From Halanaerobiales bacterium (GTDB lineage Bacteria; Bacillota; Halanaerobiia; Halanaerobiales; DTU029): a DNA stretch of 64,000 bases. Below the pieces are notes generated by a model, which saw nothing but the letters and a program-made list of their open reading frames with translations, did not search any database and was not told the DNA's origin. The position numbers and the translations under genes are program-made. This document shows positions 7,800-16,647 of this stretch, piece after piece. Position 1 is the stretch's first letter. Every line of letters begins with the position of its first letter. Location of the stretch: contig JARRCS010000008.1 of the NCBI GenBank assembly GCA_029981855.1, forward strand, positions 1-64,000. The letters are read 5' to 3'.

Positions 7800-9443
7800 A
7801 TGAAGTATATAAACAAAATCATAAGATCTCAGATTACCCCTTTAAAATTATCCTTTACTATTGCCTTAATAATCCATATTTTTTTACTGAATTTTATCGG
7901 TGATTTAATTAAAATAGAGGTCAAGAATGAACCTGAGATAAATACTAAAATAACCTTTAAAATGGTCCCACCTCCCTCCGCACTTGCAATGGCAAATGAT
8001 AAGGAGCCTGAAAGAAAAGATCCTCCTGAAATCAGGGAAGAAAGTAAAGAAGAGGTTAAGAAAGATAATGAAAAGAAGATTTTTAAAAAACCCCTCAAAA
8101 AAACTGAAGTAACATCCAACAGTGATGAAAAAGAACCGTCTATAAAAATAAAAAATGAACCTGTTGAAAAGCAGAAGAGTCTTAATAATAAAAATCCGGA
8201 TATAGAGAAAGAAGAGGAAAAGATAGATAAGAACAAATTATCCCAAGACCATAATATTGAAAATGAAAAAAATCTTGATGCCAAGGAAGATAGAAGTTAT
8301 TCCAATGGGTTTCTTGATAATAAAAAGGAAGAGGTGTTAAAAAGGGTAGTTCTAAATGAACAGATAGCTGAAGAATTTAATAAGGAAAAAGAGGAAACAA
8401 TAGATGAAGTTAAAATTGAAAAGAAAGAAATAGAAATTAATAAAACTGAGCAGAAAAAGATCCTGAAAAAAGAGAAGGAACATTTTAATGAGAAAAAACA
8501 ATCTAATGAAACGATGAAGTTAAATGATAAAAAGGATGAAAATTTTAATATAGATATAGAAAAAGATAAGGATAAAAATAAAGCAAAGGAAAGTTATCAG
8601 GAAAAAAGGAATAAAGAGATAACTACCCAGAACCATGAACCTGAGGTTAAAGAAGAAAATAAAAAAAGAGAAGCTTTATTTAAACATCAACTGAAGAAGG
8701 AAATTATGGTTACAAAAGGTGAGAAAATAGTTCAAAATATAAATCAGATCAATACGAAAGAAAAAGAGGTTATTAATAAATCTGAAATAACTAGTAACCT
8801 TGAAGGAAATAAAGTGGCTGAAAATAATAAGGATAATACGCTGAAAAATATAGAAAAGTTAAGCAAATTAATTAATCAGCAGATGAGTGAAACTGTAGAT
8901 AAAAGAAATGAACCGATAAATAAAACAATAGATAAAAAAGTAGTAAATAAATTAGGGGAAAAGAAAATAGAAAAAGATATAATTGCTGAAAAAAATAAGG
9001 AAAAAGAGCGAGAAAATCAGTCCCAAAGTCTACAAACAAGTAATAATGATCGACAAAAACAGAATGATGGGAAAGTTGAAAAGCTTAGTGATTCTAATAA
9101 GGAGCCAAATGAAAACAGTAAACAGACTGAGGTTGAAAGGGTTGACCTGACCCAGGGGGTGCCGGATGTAGGAATTGTTCCCCCGGGTATTATTGAATAT
9201 AAACAACCTGTTTATCCTGAGGAAATGAGGAAAAGAGGGATTGAGGGAAGGGTTATCCTGAAAATCCTGATAGATACTGTAGGGAAGGTGATTAAAATTC
9301 GGATTGAGGAGTCGTCGGGATATAAACAGTTTGATAAGGTAGCTAAAGAAACGGTTTTAGGCTGGCAGTTCAAGCCGACCAGGAAGGATGGTAAGAAGGT
9401 AGAGTCATGGATACTGGTTCCTATAAGATTTAAGTTAAACTAA
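7800..9443 (+). CDS. tonB: TonB energy transducer with very long charged linker
   Basis: One N-terminal membrane segment (about residues 14-33), a linker of about 420 residues made almost entirely of Lys, Glu, Asn, Asp and Ile, and a canonical TonB C-terminal domain in the last 85 residues (YPEEMRKRGIEGRVILKILID ... SSGYKQFDKVAKETVLGWQFKP). TonB carries proton-motive energy from ExbBD to the receptor plug. Typical TonB is 230-280 residues with a Pro-rich linker, so at 547 residues this one is about twice normal. I start at ATG 7800 because AGGATGG ends nine bases before it; an ATG at 7788 lies inside that ribosome site. exbB follows after 12 bases. The linker has a strong A-rich strand bias. 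Confidence 0.88.
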   Translation: MKYINKIIRSQITPLKLSFTIALIIHIFLLNFIGDLIKIEVKNEPEINTKITFKMVPPPSALAMANDKEPERKDPPEIREESKEEVKKDNEKKIFKKPLKKTEVTSNSDEKEPSIKIKNEPVEKQKSLNNKNPDIEKEEEKIDKNKLSQDHNIENEKNLDAKEDRSYSNGFLDNKKEEVLKRVVLNEQIAEEFNKEKEETIDEVKIEKKEIEINKTEQKKILKKEKEHFNEKKQSNETMKLNDKKDENFNIDIEKDKDKNKAKESYQEKRNKEITTQNHEPEVKEENKKREALFKHQLKKEIMVTKGEKIVQNINQINTKEKEVINKSEITSNLEGNKVAENNKDNTLKNIEKLSKLINQQMSETVDKRNEPINKTIDKKVVNKLGEKKIEKDIIAEKNKEKERENQSQSLQTSNNDRQKQNDGKVEKLSDSNKEPNENSKQTEVERVDLTQGVPDVGIVPPGIIEYKQPVYPEEMRKRGIEGRVILKILIDTVGKVIKIRIEESSGYKQFDKVAKETVLGWQFKPTRKDGKKVESWILVPIRFKLN

Positions 9444-9455
9444 GAGGTGATCTAG

Positions 9456-10088
9456 ATGCAGTATTTAATTGCCAGGGGTGGTATTGTAATTTATCCCCTA
9501 TTATTATCTTCTTTAATTGCCCTGACAATTATTCTGGAAAGATTTTATCGGTTTATCAGAGTTCCCAAACGACTATCTGATGATTTAATGGAGAAGGTCA
9601 AAGAGAAAATTATGTATAATAAGATTGAAGAGGCAGCTTATATATGTGAAAGCAATAAGGGTCCAATCGGTAAGGTTTTGAAGAGGGGGGTTTTAAACTC
9701 TAATAAAGGGCCTGAGGAGATAGAAAAAATGATGGAAGAGATTAAATGGGAGGAATTTCCCAGGCTAGAAAAAGGCCTGGAAGCTTTACATTTCATAGGC
9801 AAGATTAGTCCTTCCCTGGGTCTTTTGGGAACGGTAACAGGAATGATCAAAACCTTTCATGTGTTATCCTTAAATGGTGAGCCCCAACAATTGGCCGGAG
9901 GTATATCTGAGGCATTGATTACCACTGCTATTGGTTTAATTATTTCTATCCCCTCCCTGGGTGCTTACTATTATTTTGTTAATAAAATTCAACAGATGTT
10001 AACCCATACCGAGAAGAGGGAGATAGAGCTTATTAATTTTCTTAATGACAGGAAATTTGAAGATAGGGTGAATCAAAATGAAATATAA
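9456..10088 (+). CDS. exbB: ExbB/TolQ/MotA-family proton channel
   Basis: A 210-residue inner-membrane protein with three membrane segments: about residues 9-27, a second around 108-135 and a third around 150-172. The segment KISPSLGLLGTVTGMIKTFHVL ... GGISEALITTAIGLIISIPS is the family signature. It forms the pentameric channel that, with ExbD, uses the proton gradient to drive TonB. AAGAGGTGATCT precedes the ATG. The 3' end overlaps exbD by 11 bases. Confidence 0.93.
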   Translation: MQYLIARGGIVIYPLLLSSLIALTIILERFYRFIRVPKRLSDDLMEKVKEKIMYNKIEEAAYICESNKGPIGKVLKRGVLNSNKGPEEIEKMMEEIKWEEFPRLEKGLEALHFIGKISPSLGLLGTVTGMIKTFHVLSLNGEPQQLAGGISEALITTAIGLIISIPSLGAYYYFVNKIQQMLTHTEKREIELINFLNDRKFEDRVNQNEI

Positions 10089-10485
10089 ACTAAATAAATC
10101 TGAACTGGATCTAAATTTAGCCCCAATGATCGATGTAGTATTTTTATTATTAATCTTTTTTATAGTGGCCTCTACCCTAAATATAAGGGAGGTTAAGACG
10201 ACTATTAATCTTCCGGATACAGAGGCTGTAGAAAAAAGAAGGGAGACGGAAATTGCTATTGTAATTACAGAAGAAGGCAAGATATATCTCGGGGAAAAGG
10301 AGGTCTCCTTAAATAATTTAAGGAATTTTCTGGAGGAGAGATTAAAACATAGTTCCAAAAGAGATGTTTCCATCTACGCAGATAAGAAAGTTGCCTTTCA
10401 ACAGGTAGTCAGGGTGATGGATGTTGTAAAAAAACTGAAAGTAGATAATTTGAGTTTTGCCCTCCGGAATAAATCACACAGTTAA
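10078..10485 (+). CDS. exbD: ExbD/TolR biopolymer transport protein
   Basis: A 135-residue protein with a short cytoplasmic N-terminus, one membrane helix (about 18-36) and a periplasmic domain. The membrane entry LNLAPMIDVVFLLLIFFIVAST contains the conserved aspartate in MIDVVF that is required for proton use. It pairs with ExbB in the TonB motor. ATG overlaps the end of exbB, indicating coupled translation, and it closes the receptor-tonB-exbB-exbD group. Confidence 0.93.
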   Translation: MKYKLNKSELDLNLAPMIDVVFLLLIFFIVASTLNIREVKTTINLPDTEAVEKRRETEIAIVITEEGKIYLGEKEVSLNNLRNFLEERLKHSSKRDVSIYADKKVAFQQVVRVMDVVKKLKVDNLSFALRNKSHS

Positions 10486-10748
10486 ATTTATCCTTACCAG
10501 GGGTTCTTGATATATGTTTCAGATAAATATATCAAATATTAAAAAAACTTTTACTGTCATCAATCTTGTCCTCAAAGTACTGTTTTACAAAAAGAAAAAA
10601 TAAACTTTGATTTTGTTCTACTTTTATTTCTAAGAAGGATATTATCGAAAAATATTGAATTACTTTAGTCTAATGGAATTAGATAAAAGGTATTTTAAAT
10701 GATATAATTAAAATTAGCCCATAAATTATTGAAAAGAGGTGAAAGGCT

Positions 10749-11696
10749 ATGATAACTACTGTTACCTTAAATCCTGCGATAGATAGAGAATACTTTGTAA
10801 CCAATCATGTGCCCAAAAACCATCAATATATTTATGAGGAAAAGGATATTAAGGTCTATCCAGGAGGTAAGGGTTTAATAAGTGCCATCGACTTTAAAAA
10901 TCTAGGTTATCCCGATGTGCAGAACATGGGTTTTGCCGGTGGTAGACAGGGGTTCTTTTTTGAGAGGATGGTTCAGGAATATGAGGTTACCACTAATTAT
11001 ATCCATACTGAAAATGAAATCAGGAACAATGTCTTCATTATTGCTAAGGAACCTGTAACCTATACTCATTTTAATGATTATACCTATCAGGTTGACCCTC
11101 AGGATGTTGAAGAATTTGTTAAAAGATTCAGGCGAGGAATTGTCGATAGTGATTTTATTTTAATTGCCGGTTCTATTCCGGCTGGTATAGATTTCAACAT
11201 CTACCAGAGGCTAGTTAAAATATGTAATGAGCTGGGCAAGGAGGTTTATCTACAGGCCAGTGGTAAGGCCTTAAATTTAGCCTTACCGGAAAAACCTAAG
11301 GTTATTGTTCCCTACTTTAAACACACAAGAAAAATCTTAAATGAAAAGGTAGTTGAATTCGAGGATTATATTAGAGCAGGGAGACGGTTGTTAGAAGAAG
11401 GAGCCCAGTATGTAATCCTTCCCTTTCACTGTGATCGCTTATTATTTACTAAAGAGGAAGTATACTCCCTTTCCCCGGTAGATTTTTGTTTAAAAAACTG
11501 GCTCGGAGCAGGAGATGCTTATAATGCTGCCTTTTTAGACTATGTTTTTCAAAAGGGATTTGACTTTATTGAAGCAAATAAATATGCAGGTGCTGCTGCC
11601 TTATCCGTTGCCGAAAGAAAAGCAATATTTATCACTGACCGTTCCCAAATAGTAAATAATTTAGATAGAATTATTATTAAAGAATTGGAGGTTTAG
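10749..11696 (+). CDS. PfkB-family sugar kinase, 1-phosphofructokinase-like
   Basis: A 315-residue ribokinase-fold kinase of the hexose-phosphate branch (1-phosphofructokinase or tagatose-6-phosphate kinase). TVTLNPAIDREYFV at the N-terminus, YPGGKGLISAIDFKNLG (PfkB signature 1) and NWLGAGDAYNAAFLDYVF (signature 2, with the GAGD catalytic loop) are visible. There is no fru PTS gene or fruR next to it; instead it is followed by a CBS-pair protein and a CPA2 antiporter with almost no gaps, which is an unusual setting for FruK. The substrate is therefore uncertain. GAGGTGAAAGGCT precedes the ATG. Confidence 0.82.
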   Translation: MITTVTLNPAIDREYFVTNHVPKNHQYIYEEKDIKVYPGGKGLISAIDFKNLGYPDVQNMGFAGGRQGFFFERMVQEYEVTTNYIHTENEIRNNVFIIAKEPVTYTHFNDYTYQVDPQDVEEFVKRFRRGIVDSDFILIAGSIPAGIDFNIYQRLVKICNELGKEVYLQASGKALNLALPEKPKVIVPYFKHTRKILNEKVVEFEDYIRAGRRLLEEGAQYVILPFHCDRLLFTKEEVYSLSPVDFCLKNWLGAGDAYNAAFLDYVFQKGFDFIEANKYAGAAALSVAERKAIFITDRSQIVNNLDRIIIKELEV

Positions 11697-11698
11697 CT

Positions 11699-12154
11699 AT
11701 GGAGAATGTAAAAAAGTATATGGTGCGGAATCTTAATTCTGTCTGTGAAGATGATACCTTAGATTCGGCAATAAGGTATATGCATAAATACGAGATGACT
11801 ATCTTGCCTGTTGTAGATAGTGAGAATCGGTTTTTAGGAACAATTTATAGTAGGAATATCTTAAAAAACATCCTACCAGAAGAGTATGGTTATCTGGAGA
11901 GCCACCGTTTACTCTATGATGTTAATCAGGCTGCTGAAAATTTAAAAGAGATCAAAGGTAAGCGGGTAAAGGATTATATGTCTACCAATACCATAGCTGT
12001 AAGAGAGACGGATACAATGGATAATATTGCCGATGTTATGTTAAATAATAAAGAATCTTATTTATATGTAATTAATGAAGCAGATAAGCTGCGGGGATAT
12101 ATTACACGGGCAGATTTGCTTTATTACTTACTGGAGGTAGGGAAAGAAAAATGA
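11699..12154 (+). CDS. CBS-domain pair protein
   Basis: A 151-residue protein made of two CBS motifs (about 7-60, with VKKYMVRNLNSVCEDDTLDSA, and 95-148, with VKDYMSTNTIAVRETDTMD). Such Bateman modules bind adenine nucleotides or cyclic dinucleotides and act as sensors. It starts two bases after the kinase stop and its stop overlaps the antiporter start by four bases, so the likely job is a cytoplasmic regulatory subunit of the antiporter or kinase. The ligand cannot be read from the sequence. Confidence 0.85.
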   Translation: MENVKKYMVRNLNSVCEDDTLDSAIRYMHKYEMTILPVVDSENRFLGTIYSRNILKNILPEEYGYLESHRLLYDVNQAAENLKEIKGKRVKDYMSTNTIAVRETDTMDNIADVMLNNKESYLYVINEADKLRGYITRADLLYYLLEVGKEK

Positions 12155-13437
12155 GTCTAGAAGCAGTTAAAAACTTACAGGATTTACGTATGTGGTTCCT
12201 GGTTAGTCAAGTAAGTAATAAAGAACTCTATATGATTGGAGTCCTGGCTATATTGGCTTTGGTAGTTGTTTTGTTAACAAAACAGTTAAAAATTCCTATT
12301 GTAGTTGGTTATGTCTTTTTTGGTATTCTTTTAAGTATAAGTGTTGTTGAACATTTTCCTTTTTTATCAACAACGCAAAAGGAGTGGTATGCTTTTACTG
12401 TAGAAAGCTTTGATTATGTAGCTGATGTCTCTTTAGCCTTTATTGCCTTTACTATTGGTAGTGAATTATCTGTAAAGATTTTAAGAAATCTGGGCAAAAA
12501 GCTCTTCTTCATAGTAATCTTAGAATCCTTTGGAGCTTTTTTATTGGTAACGATAGCAATGTTGGCTATAAGTAAGCCCTTTTACCTGGCCATTATTTTG
12601 GGGGCAATAGCTTCTGCTACCGCTCCGGCTGCTACGGTAATGGTATTAAAGGAATATAACGCTAAGGGAACATTAACCTCCACCCTGTTGGCAGTTGTGG
12701 GAATTGATGATGCCGTTGCCCTAACTATCTTTAGTTTTGCTGAACCTATTTCCCTAATTAATGCCTCCGGTGCGGGGCATTTATCTATCACCAATGCCTT
12801 TTTAACACCATTAGTGGAAATAATAGGAGCAATTATCTGTGGTTTGTTAATGGGGTATTTATCCGTTAAATTAATTGTTAAATTTGAGGAGAAAACCAAG
12901 AAGGTATTAACCTTGATAGCTGCGGTATTAGGAGCCTCAGCGTTAGCAGTCTTCTTTGACCTATCTCCTCTTATTACCAATATGGCGGTTGGTTTTGCTT
13001 ATCGAAACTTTGCCACAAAAAATCCAGGAATTGCTGATTACCTGGAGACTTTCACTATACCTCTCTATGCTATGTTTTTTATGTTGGCCGGAACAAAAAT
13101 TCGGATTATGGCTATAACCTCGGTCGGATTTTTAATTATGGCTTTAGTTTATACATTGGCCCGAATTGCCGGTAAGATAGGAGGGGCCTCCTTAGGTGCT
13201 TATTTAGCTAAGGCTGAACCCAAAATCAAAAAATATATCGGTTTAGGATTACTGTCACAAATTGGGGTAGCTGTAGCTCTAGCTTACACGGTACAACGGG
13301 ACTTTATTAATATGCCTCAGGTTGGTTTATTAGTCTTTAATATCTTATTATTCACAACCGCTATTACCGAGGTTGTGGGGCCAATGATGACCAAGTATGC
13401 CATTACTCAGGCAGGTGAAGTCCATGAGAATTCCTAG
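12151..13437 (+). CDS. CPA2-family cation:proton antiporter
   Basis: A 428-residue membrane protein with about 12 hydrophobic segments beginning near residue 25. Motifs typical of Na+/H+ (or K+/H+) exchangers of the CPA2/KefB group are present: KIPIVVGYVFFGILL in the first helices, LAFIAFTIGSELS, an acidic site in VVGIDDAVALTIFSF (the DD pair of helix 5-6) and SQIGVAVALAY near the C-terminus. It lacks the TrkA-N domain of true Kef proteins; the preceding CBS protein may substitute as regulator. Probable role: cytoplasmic pH and salt homeostasis. Cation not determinable. Confidence 0.87.
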   Translation: MSLEAVKNLQDLRMWFLVSQVSNKELYMIGVLAILALVVVLLTKQLKIPIVVGYVFFGILLSISVVEHFPFLSTTQKEWYAFTVESFDYVADVSLAFIAFTIGSELSVKILRNLGKKLFFIVILESFGAFLLVTIAMLAISKPFYLAIILGAIASATAPAATVMVLKEYNAKGTLTSTLLAVVGIDDAVALTIFSFAEPISLINASGAGHLSITNAFLTPLVEIIGAIICGLLMGYLSVKLIVKFEEKTKKVLTLIAAVLGASALAVFFDLSPLITNMAVGFAYRNFATKNPGIADYLETFTIPLYAMFFMLAGTKIRIMAITSVGFLIMALVYTLARIAGKIGGASLGAYLAKAEPKIKKYIGLGLLSQIGVAVALAYTVQRDFINMPQVGLLVFNILLFTTAITEVVGPMMTKYAITQAGEVHENS

Positions 13438-13508
13438 TTAACTCTCTCACGCCTTTATAATCAAAAAATATTTTATTTGCGGAACTCCTGCAATTTTGAA
13501 GGTGCATA

Positions 13509-13536
13509 TTGACAAACTAAGATTTTATGCTATAAT
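13509..13536 (+). promoter_or_regulatory. promoter of the nickel island
   Basis: TTGACA at 13509-13514 and TATAAT at 13531-13536 with a 16-base spacer, ahead of a roughly 215-base leader before larC. Confidence 0.75.
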
Positions 13537-13544
13537 AAACTTGT

Positions 13545-13745
13545 AAATATAATTTTTAATATGTATTAGCCAGCCCCATGTGGAGCTTATCGAGGTTGAG
13601 AACTAGCCGGTCGCTGTGCTGATTAAAAAACTGATAGCAAGGGTCAAGGAGTTTATACAAAGTAAATAAAGTTAGTTGGATGATTAGATCACGAAGGTCT
13701 AAATCCGGTTCGAAAGCTGGAGGGATCTTCGTGATTTTTTATTTT
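13545..13745 (+). promoter_or_regulatory. structured leader RNA, candidate Ni/Co riboswitch
   Basis: Between a consensus promoter and larC lies a GC-rich, non-coding leader with several short complementary segments (for example around 13569-13590 and 13605-13650), ending in a perfect terminator. This layout, promoter-leader-terminator-nickel genes, is that of a metal-sensing riboswitch. The NiCo class is the obvious candidate, but I identify it from context and general shape, not from a confident consensus match. Confidence 0.55.
13688..13741 (+). terminator. leader terminator before larC
   Basis: ATCACGAAG (13688-13696) pairs perfectly with CTTCGTGAT (13727-13735) and is followed by a T run. 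It ends 24 bases before the larC start, so it must be conditional, which supports attenuation control of the nickel operon. Confidence 0.8.
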
Positions 13746-13764
13746 TTGAAGGGAAGTGGAAAAA

Positions 13765-14988
13765 ATGGAGACAAAAAAAATACTTTACTACGACTGTTTT
13801 TCAGGTATAAGCGGTGACATGAACCTTGGGGCAATGGTTGATTTAGGAGTAAGCGGTGAATATCTAAAAGAGGAATTAAAAAAACTCAACCTGCATGGCT
13901 ATCAGTTAAAAATATATAAAGATAGTAGAAAAGGTATAACCGGTACCAAAGTAGATGTATTATTAGATGAACATCATCACCACAATCAACATCACCACTA
14001 CCATGACCACAGAAATCTTTCCAATATAAAACACATAATAGAGGAAAGCAGTTTAAATGACAGAGTAAAAAGGTGGAGCATGGAGATATTTATGAAGGTG
14101 GCAGAAGCAGAAGCAAAGGTTCATGGAAAGAGCATAAACGAAATACATTTTCATGAGGTAGGAGCTATAGATTCCATCGTAGATATTGTAGGAGCAGCTA
14201 TATGCAGAGACAAGCTAGATGTAGATAAAATAATATGCTCGCCGATAGAGGTAGGAAACGGATTTGTGAATTGTGCCCACGGCAGATTTCCGGTACCTGC
14301 ACCAGCTACTGCTGAAATTTTAAAGAATGTGCCTATAAAGTCAGGGGATATTCCATGTGAGCTCACTACACCTACGGGAGCGGCTATAGCAGTAACCTTT
14401 GCTGAAGAATTTACGGCTAAAAAGGATTTTAAGATATTAAAGACGGCTTATGGCATAGGTGAAAGGGATAATGAAATCCCCAACGTACTTAGAGTGTTTA
14501 TGGGAGAAATAGATGAGGGCTGCTGCCGGGATGAATACCAGAAGGCTGTAATCATAGAAACCAATATCGATGATATGAATCCGGAAATATATGATTATAT
14601 AATAAAAAGGCTTTTGAAAAATGGTGCAATGGACGCATATCTTATTCCAGTTATAATGAAGAAAAATAGACCTGCTGTTCAAATAAGCGTACTGTGCAGA
14701 GAGGAAGATGCTGATAAGATGGCAAACATCCTCTTTGAAGAAACAACTACACTCGGTATAAGAGAATACAGTGTTGAAAGAAAGATAATGGATAGAAAGG
14801 TGGTGACCGTGGAAACTCCTTATGGACAGGTTGACATAAAATTGGGCGTAGATAATGGTAAGATACTGAAATTTAAGCCAGAATATGATCAGTGTAAAAA
14901 ATTAGCGGAAGAAAATAATTTACCTTTAAACAAGGTGTATGAGATTGTAAAGGAGGCATATAAATGCATATCCCGGACGGATTTCTAG
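13765..14988 (+). CDS. larC: nickel-pincer cofactor biosynthesis protein LarC (nickel insertase)
   Basis: Inserts nickel into pyridinium-3,5-bisthiocarboxylate to give the nickel-pincer nucleotide cofactor, using CTP. At about 407 residues it is the single-chain form, not split into larC1/larC2. YYDCFSGISGDMNLGAMVDLG at the N-terminus is the family hallmark, and a histidine-rich patch (HHHHNQHHHYHDH, about residues 71-83) is suited to holding nickel. ATG at 13765 has AAGGGA about ten bases upstream; a GTG at 13756 is possible. The 3' end overlaps cbiM by 25 bases. First gene of the seven-gene nickel island. Confidence 0.93.
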   Translation: METKKILYYDCFSGISGDMNLGAMVDLGVSGEYLKEELKKLNLHGYQLKIYKDSRKGITGTKVDVLLDEHHHHNQHHHYHDHRNLSNIKHIIEESSLNDRVKRWSMEIFMKVAEAEAKVHGKSINEIHFHEVGAIDSIVDIVGAAICRDKLDVDKIICSPIEVGNGFVNCAHGRFPVPAPATAEILKNVPIKSGDIPCELTTPTGAAIAVTFAEEFTAKKDFKILKTAYGIGERDNEIPNVLRVFMGEIDEGCCRDEYQKAVIIETNIDDMNPEIYDYIIKRLLKNGAMDAYLIPVIMKKNRPAVQISVLCREEDADKMANILFEETTTLGIREYSVERKIMDRKVVTVETPYGQVDIKLGVDNGKILKFKPEYDQCKKLAEENNLPLNKVYEIVKEAYKCISRTDF

Positions 14989-15593
14989 ATGCAAAGACAT
15001 GGGTGTCAACTATTGGAGTAAGCTCGGTATCAGTAGGCTATGGGATAAAGAAATTAAAAAAAGAATTTGATTATAAGAAAATACCTCTTATGGGGGTTTT
15101 AGCGGCCTTCATATTTGCTGCTCAGATGATAAACTTCCCCGTGGCAGGGGGTACTTCAGGCCATCTGATAGGGGCACTTTTAGCAGCAGCTATAATGGGA
15201 CCTTTTTCGGCTATGATTATAATGTCAACTATTCTTATAATACAATGCTTTATATTTCTGGATGGTGGAGTAACGGCTCTAGGAGCCAATATACTGAACA
15301 TGGGTATTATAGCTACCTGGGGAGGCTACTATATTTACAGGCTACTGGATAAAGAAAACACCTTACATCCCTTCGCGTTATTTGTTGGGGCATGGGTATC
15401 AGTTGTGATGGCGGCTCTAGCAGCATCCATACAATTAGCAGTATCCGGTACCATTCCTTTTAGTGTGGTTTTGCCGGCAATGCTTTTTTGGCATGTGATT
15501 ATAGGTATAGGTGAAGGTATTATAACTGTTCTCGTGATAAGCTATGTTAAGAAGGTTAAACCAGAAATACTGGAGAATGGGGTGGAATGGTGA
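14964..15593 (+). CDS. cbiM: CbiM/NikM nickel (cobalt) transport substrate-binding membrane protein
   Basis: The S component of an ECF-type Ni2+/Co2+ importer. It begins MHIPDGFLD; in this family the free N-terminal Met1-His2 stretch is buried in the membrane domain and binds the metal directly. About seven hydrophobic segments follow in 209 residues. The start codon lies inside larC, preceded by GGAGG. Next to Lar cofactor genes, nickel is the likely cargo rather than cobalt, although the cobalamin receptor upstream means cobalt cannot be excluded. Confidence 0.93.
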   Translation: MHIPDGFLDAKTWVSTIGVSSVSVGYGIKKLKKEFDYKKIPLMGVLAAFIFAAQMINFPVAGGTSGHLIGALLAAAIMGPFSAMIIMSTILIIQCFIFLDGGVTALGANILNMGIIATWGGYYIYRLLDKENTLHPFALFVGAWVSVVMAALAASIQLAVSGTIPFSVVLPAMLFWHVIIGIGEGIITVLVISYVKKVKPEILENGVEW

Positions 15594-15886
15594 TGAAGAA
15601 GTTTAACAGCGTAGTGGTAGGGCTTTTAATAGCTCTTGTTATAGGAGTATTTTTATCACCCTTTGCCAGCTCTTTTCCGGATGGATTGGAAAGAGTGGCT
15701 GAAGACAAGGGTTTTATTGAACGTGCAGTTGAATCAGGTCTTCCATCTCTAATTCCCGATTATGCCTTTCCTGGTGTAGAAAATGAAAAGCTGGCCACCT
15801 CCCTTGCAGGGTTTATAGGGGTAATAATAACCTTTGGGGCGGCAATGGCGATCGGAAAGGTAGTATCAAGGAAAGAAAGCAGATGA
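15593..15886 (+). CDS. cbiN: CbiN/NikN transport accessory protein
   Basis: A 97-residue protein with two membrane helices (about 6-22 and 66-86) joined by an extracytoplasmic loop containing FPDGLERVAEDKGF, the CbiN signature. It is a required small partner of CbiM for metal uptake. The ATG at 15593 overlaps the cbiM stop (TGATG) and has GGGGTGG seven bases upstream; an in-frame ATG at 15587 is the alternative. The last bases overlap cbiQ. Confidence 0.9.
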   Translation: MKKFNSVVVGLLIALVIGVFLSPFASSFPDGLERVAEDKGFIERAVESGLPSLIPDYAFPGVENEKLATSLAGFIGVIITFGAAMAIGKVVSRKESR

Positions 15887-16647
15887 GCTGCCTGGATGAT
15901 AGAAATAAAAGTATAATACACAGGCTGGAAACCAGGATAAAAATAATAAGCTTTGTAGTTTTTATAGCATTAGCAGTATCCTTGAATAAAATATATACAC
16001 TTTTTGCAGCACTTACAGCAGTCGTATTATTTAGTATACTGGGAAAGGTAGGGATAAGAAAACTTTTAAAAAGGCTATTCCTGGCCTTTCCCTTTGAATT
16101 ATTAATTGTTATATTTGTTCCCTTTACAGTTAAGGGGCATGAGGTAGTAAGCTTTTTAGGTTTAAGTATAACAGCCGAGGGCTTAAATCGTGCACTTGTT
16201 TTATTTTTGAGAATGGAGACAGCCTGTGTGATTATGGCAGTTCTTTTTCTTACCACAGGGGCAAATGGAATTATAAATGGTTTAAGGGGACTAAAGTTTC
16301 CAAACATAATAGTTGCACTTATGGAATTTATCCTTAGATATATTGATTTATTTAATCACGAAATAGAGAAAATGAATGTAGCCAGAAAATCCAGAGGCTA
16401 TGTAAAGGGAAAACACTTATTCAACAAAAAAACCTTTAAAACCCTGGGAGATATTATAGGAATGGGGTTAATTCGCTCCTATGACAAAAGTAAAAAAATA
16501 TACAACTCCATGCTGTCCAGGGGGTATAAGGGCTATACTGCCCAATGCCACTACCATGAAATAAAATTATCAGATGTTCTTCTGGCAGCATTATTTATAA
16601 TAACAGCAACAATTCTACTTATTGTTGATAGGAGTTTAATAATATGA
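15883..16647 (+). CDS. cbiQ: CbiQ/NikQ energy-coupling factor transmembrane protein
   Basis: The T component of the ECF metal importer, 254 residues with about five membrane segments. The two coupling-helix motifs that contact the ATPase are visible as ARKSRGY (about 166-172) and SMLSRGYKG (about 208-216). It transmits ATP hydrolysis by CbiO to CbiM/CbiN. Start overlaps cbiN and stop overlaps cbiO by four bases each. Confidence 0.92.
   Translation: MSCLDDRNKSIIHRLETRIKIISFVVFIALAVSLNKIYTLFAALTAVVLFSILGKVGIRKLLKRLFLAFPFELLIVIFVPFTVKGHEVVSFLGLSITAEGLNRALVLFLRMETACVIMAVLFLTTGANGIINGLRGLKFPNIIVALMEFILRYIDLFNHEIEKMNVARKSRGYVKGKHLFNKKTFKTLGDIIGMGLIRSYDKSKKIYNSMLSRGYKGYTAQCHYHEIKLSDVLLAALFIITATILLIVDRSLII

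Noticed and set aside
7829-8284. 151-residue minus-strand Ser/Phe-rich frame
   Set aside because: It is the antisense of the AAA/GAA-rich TonB linker; low complexity on the coding strand keeps the opposite frame open.
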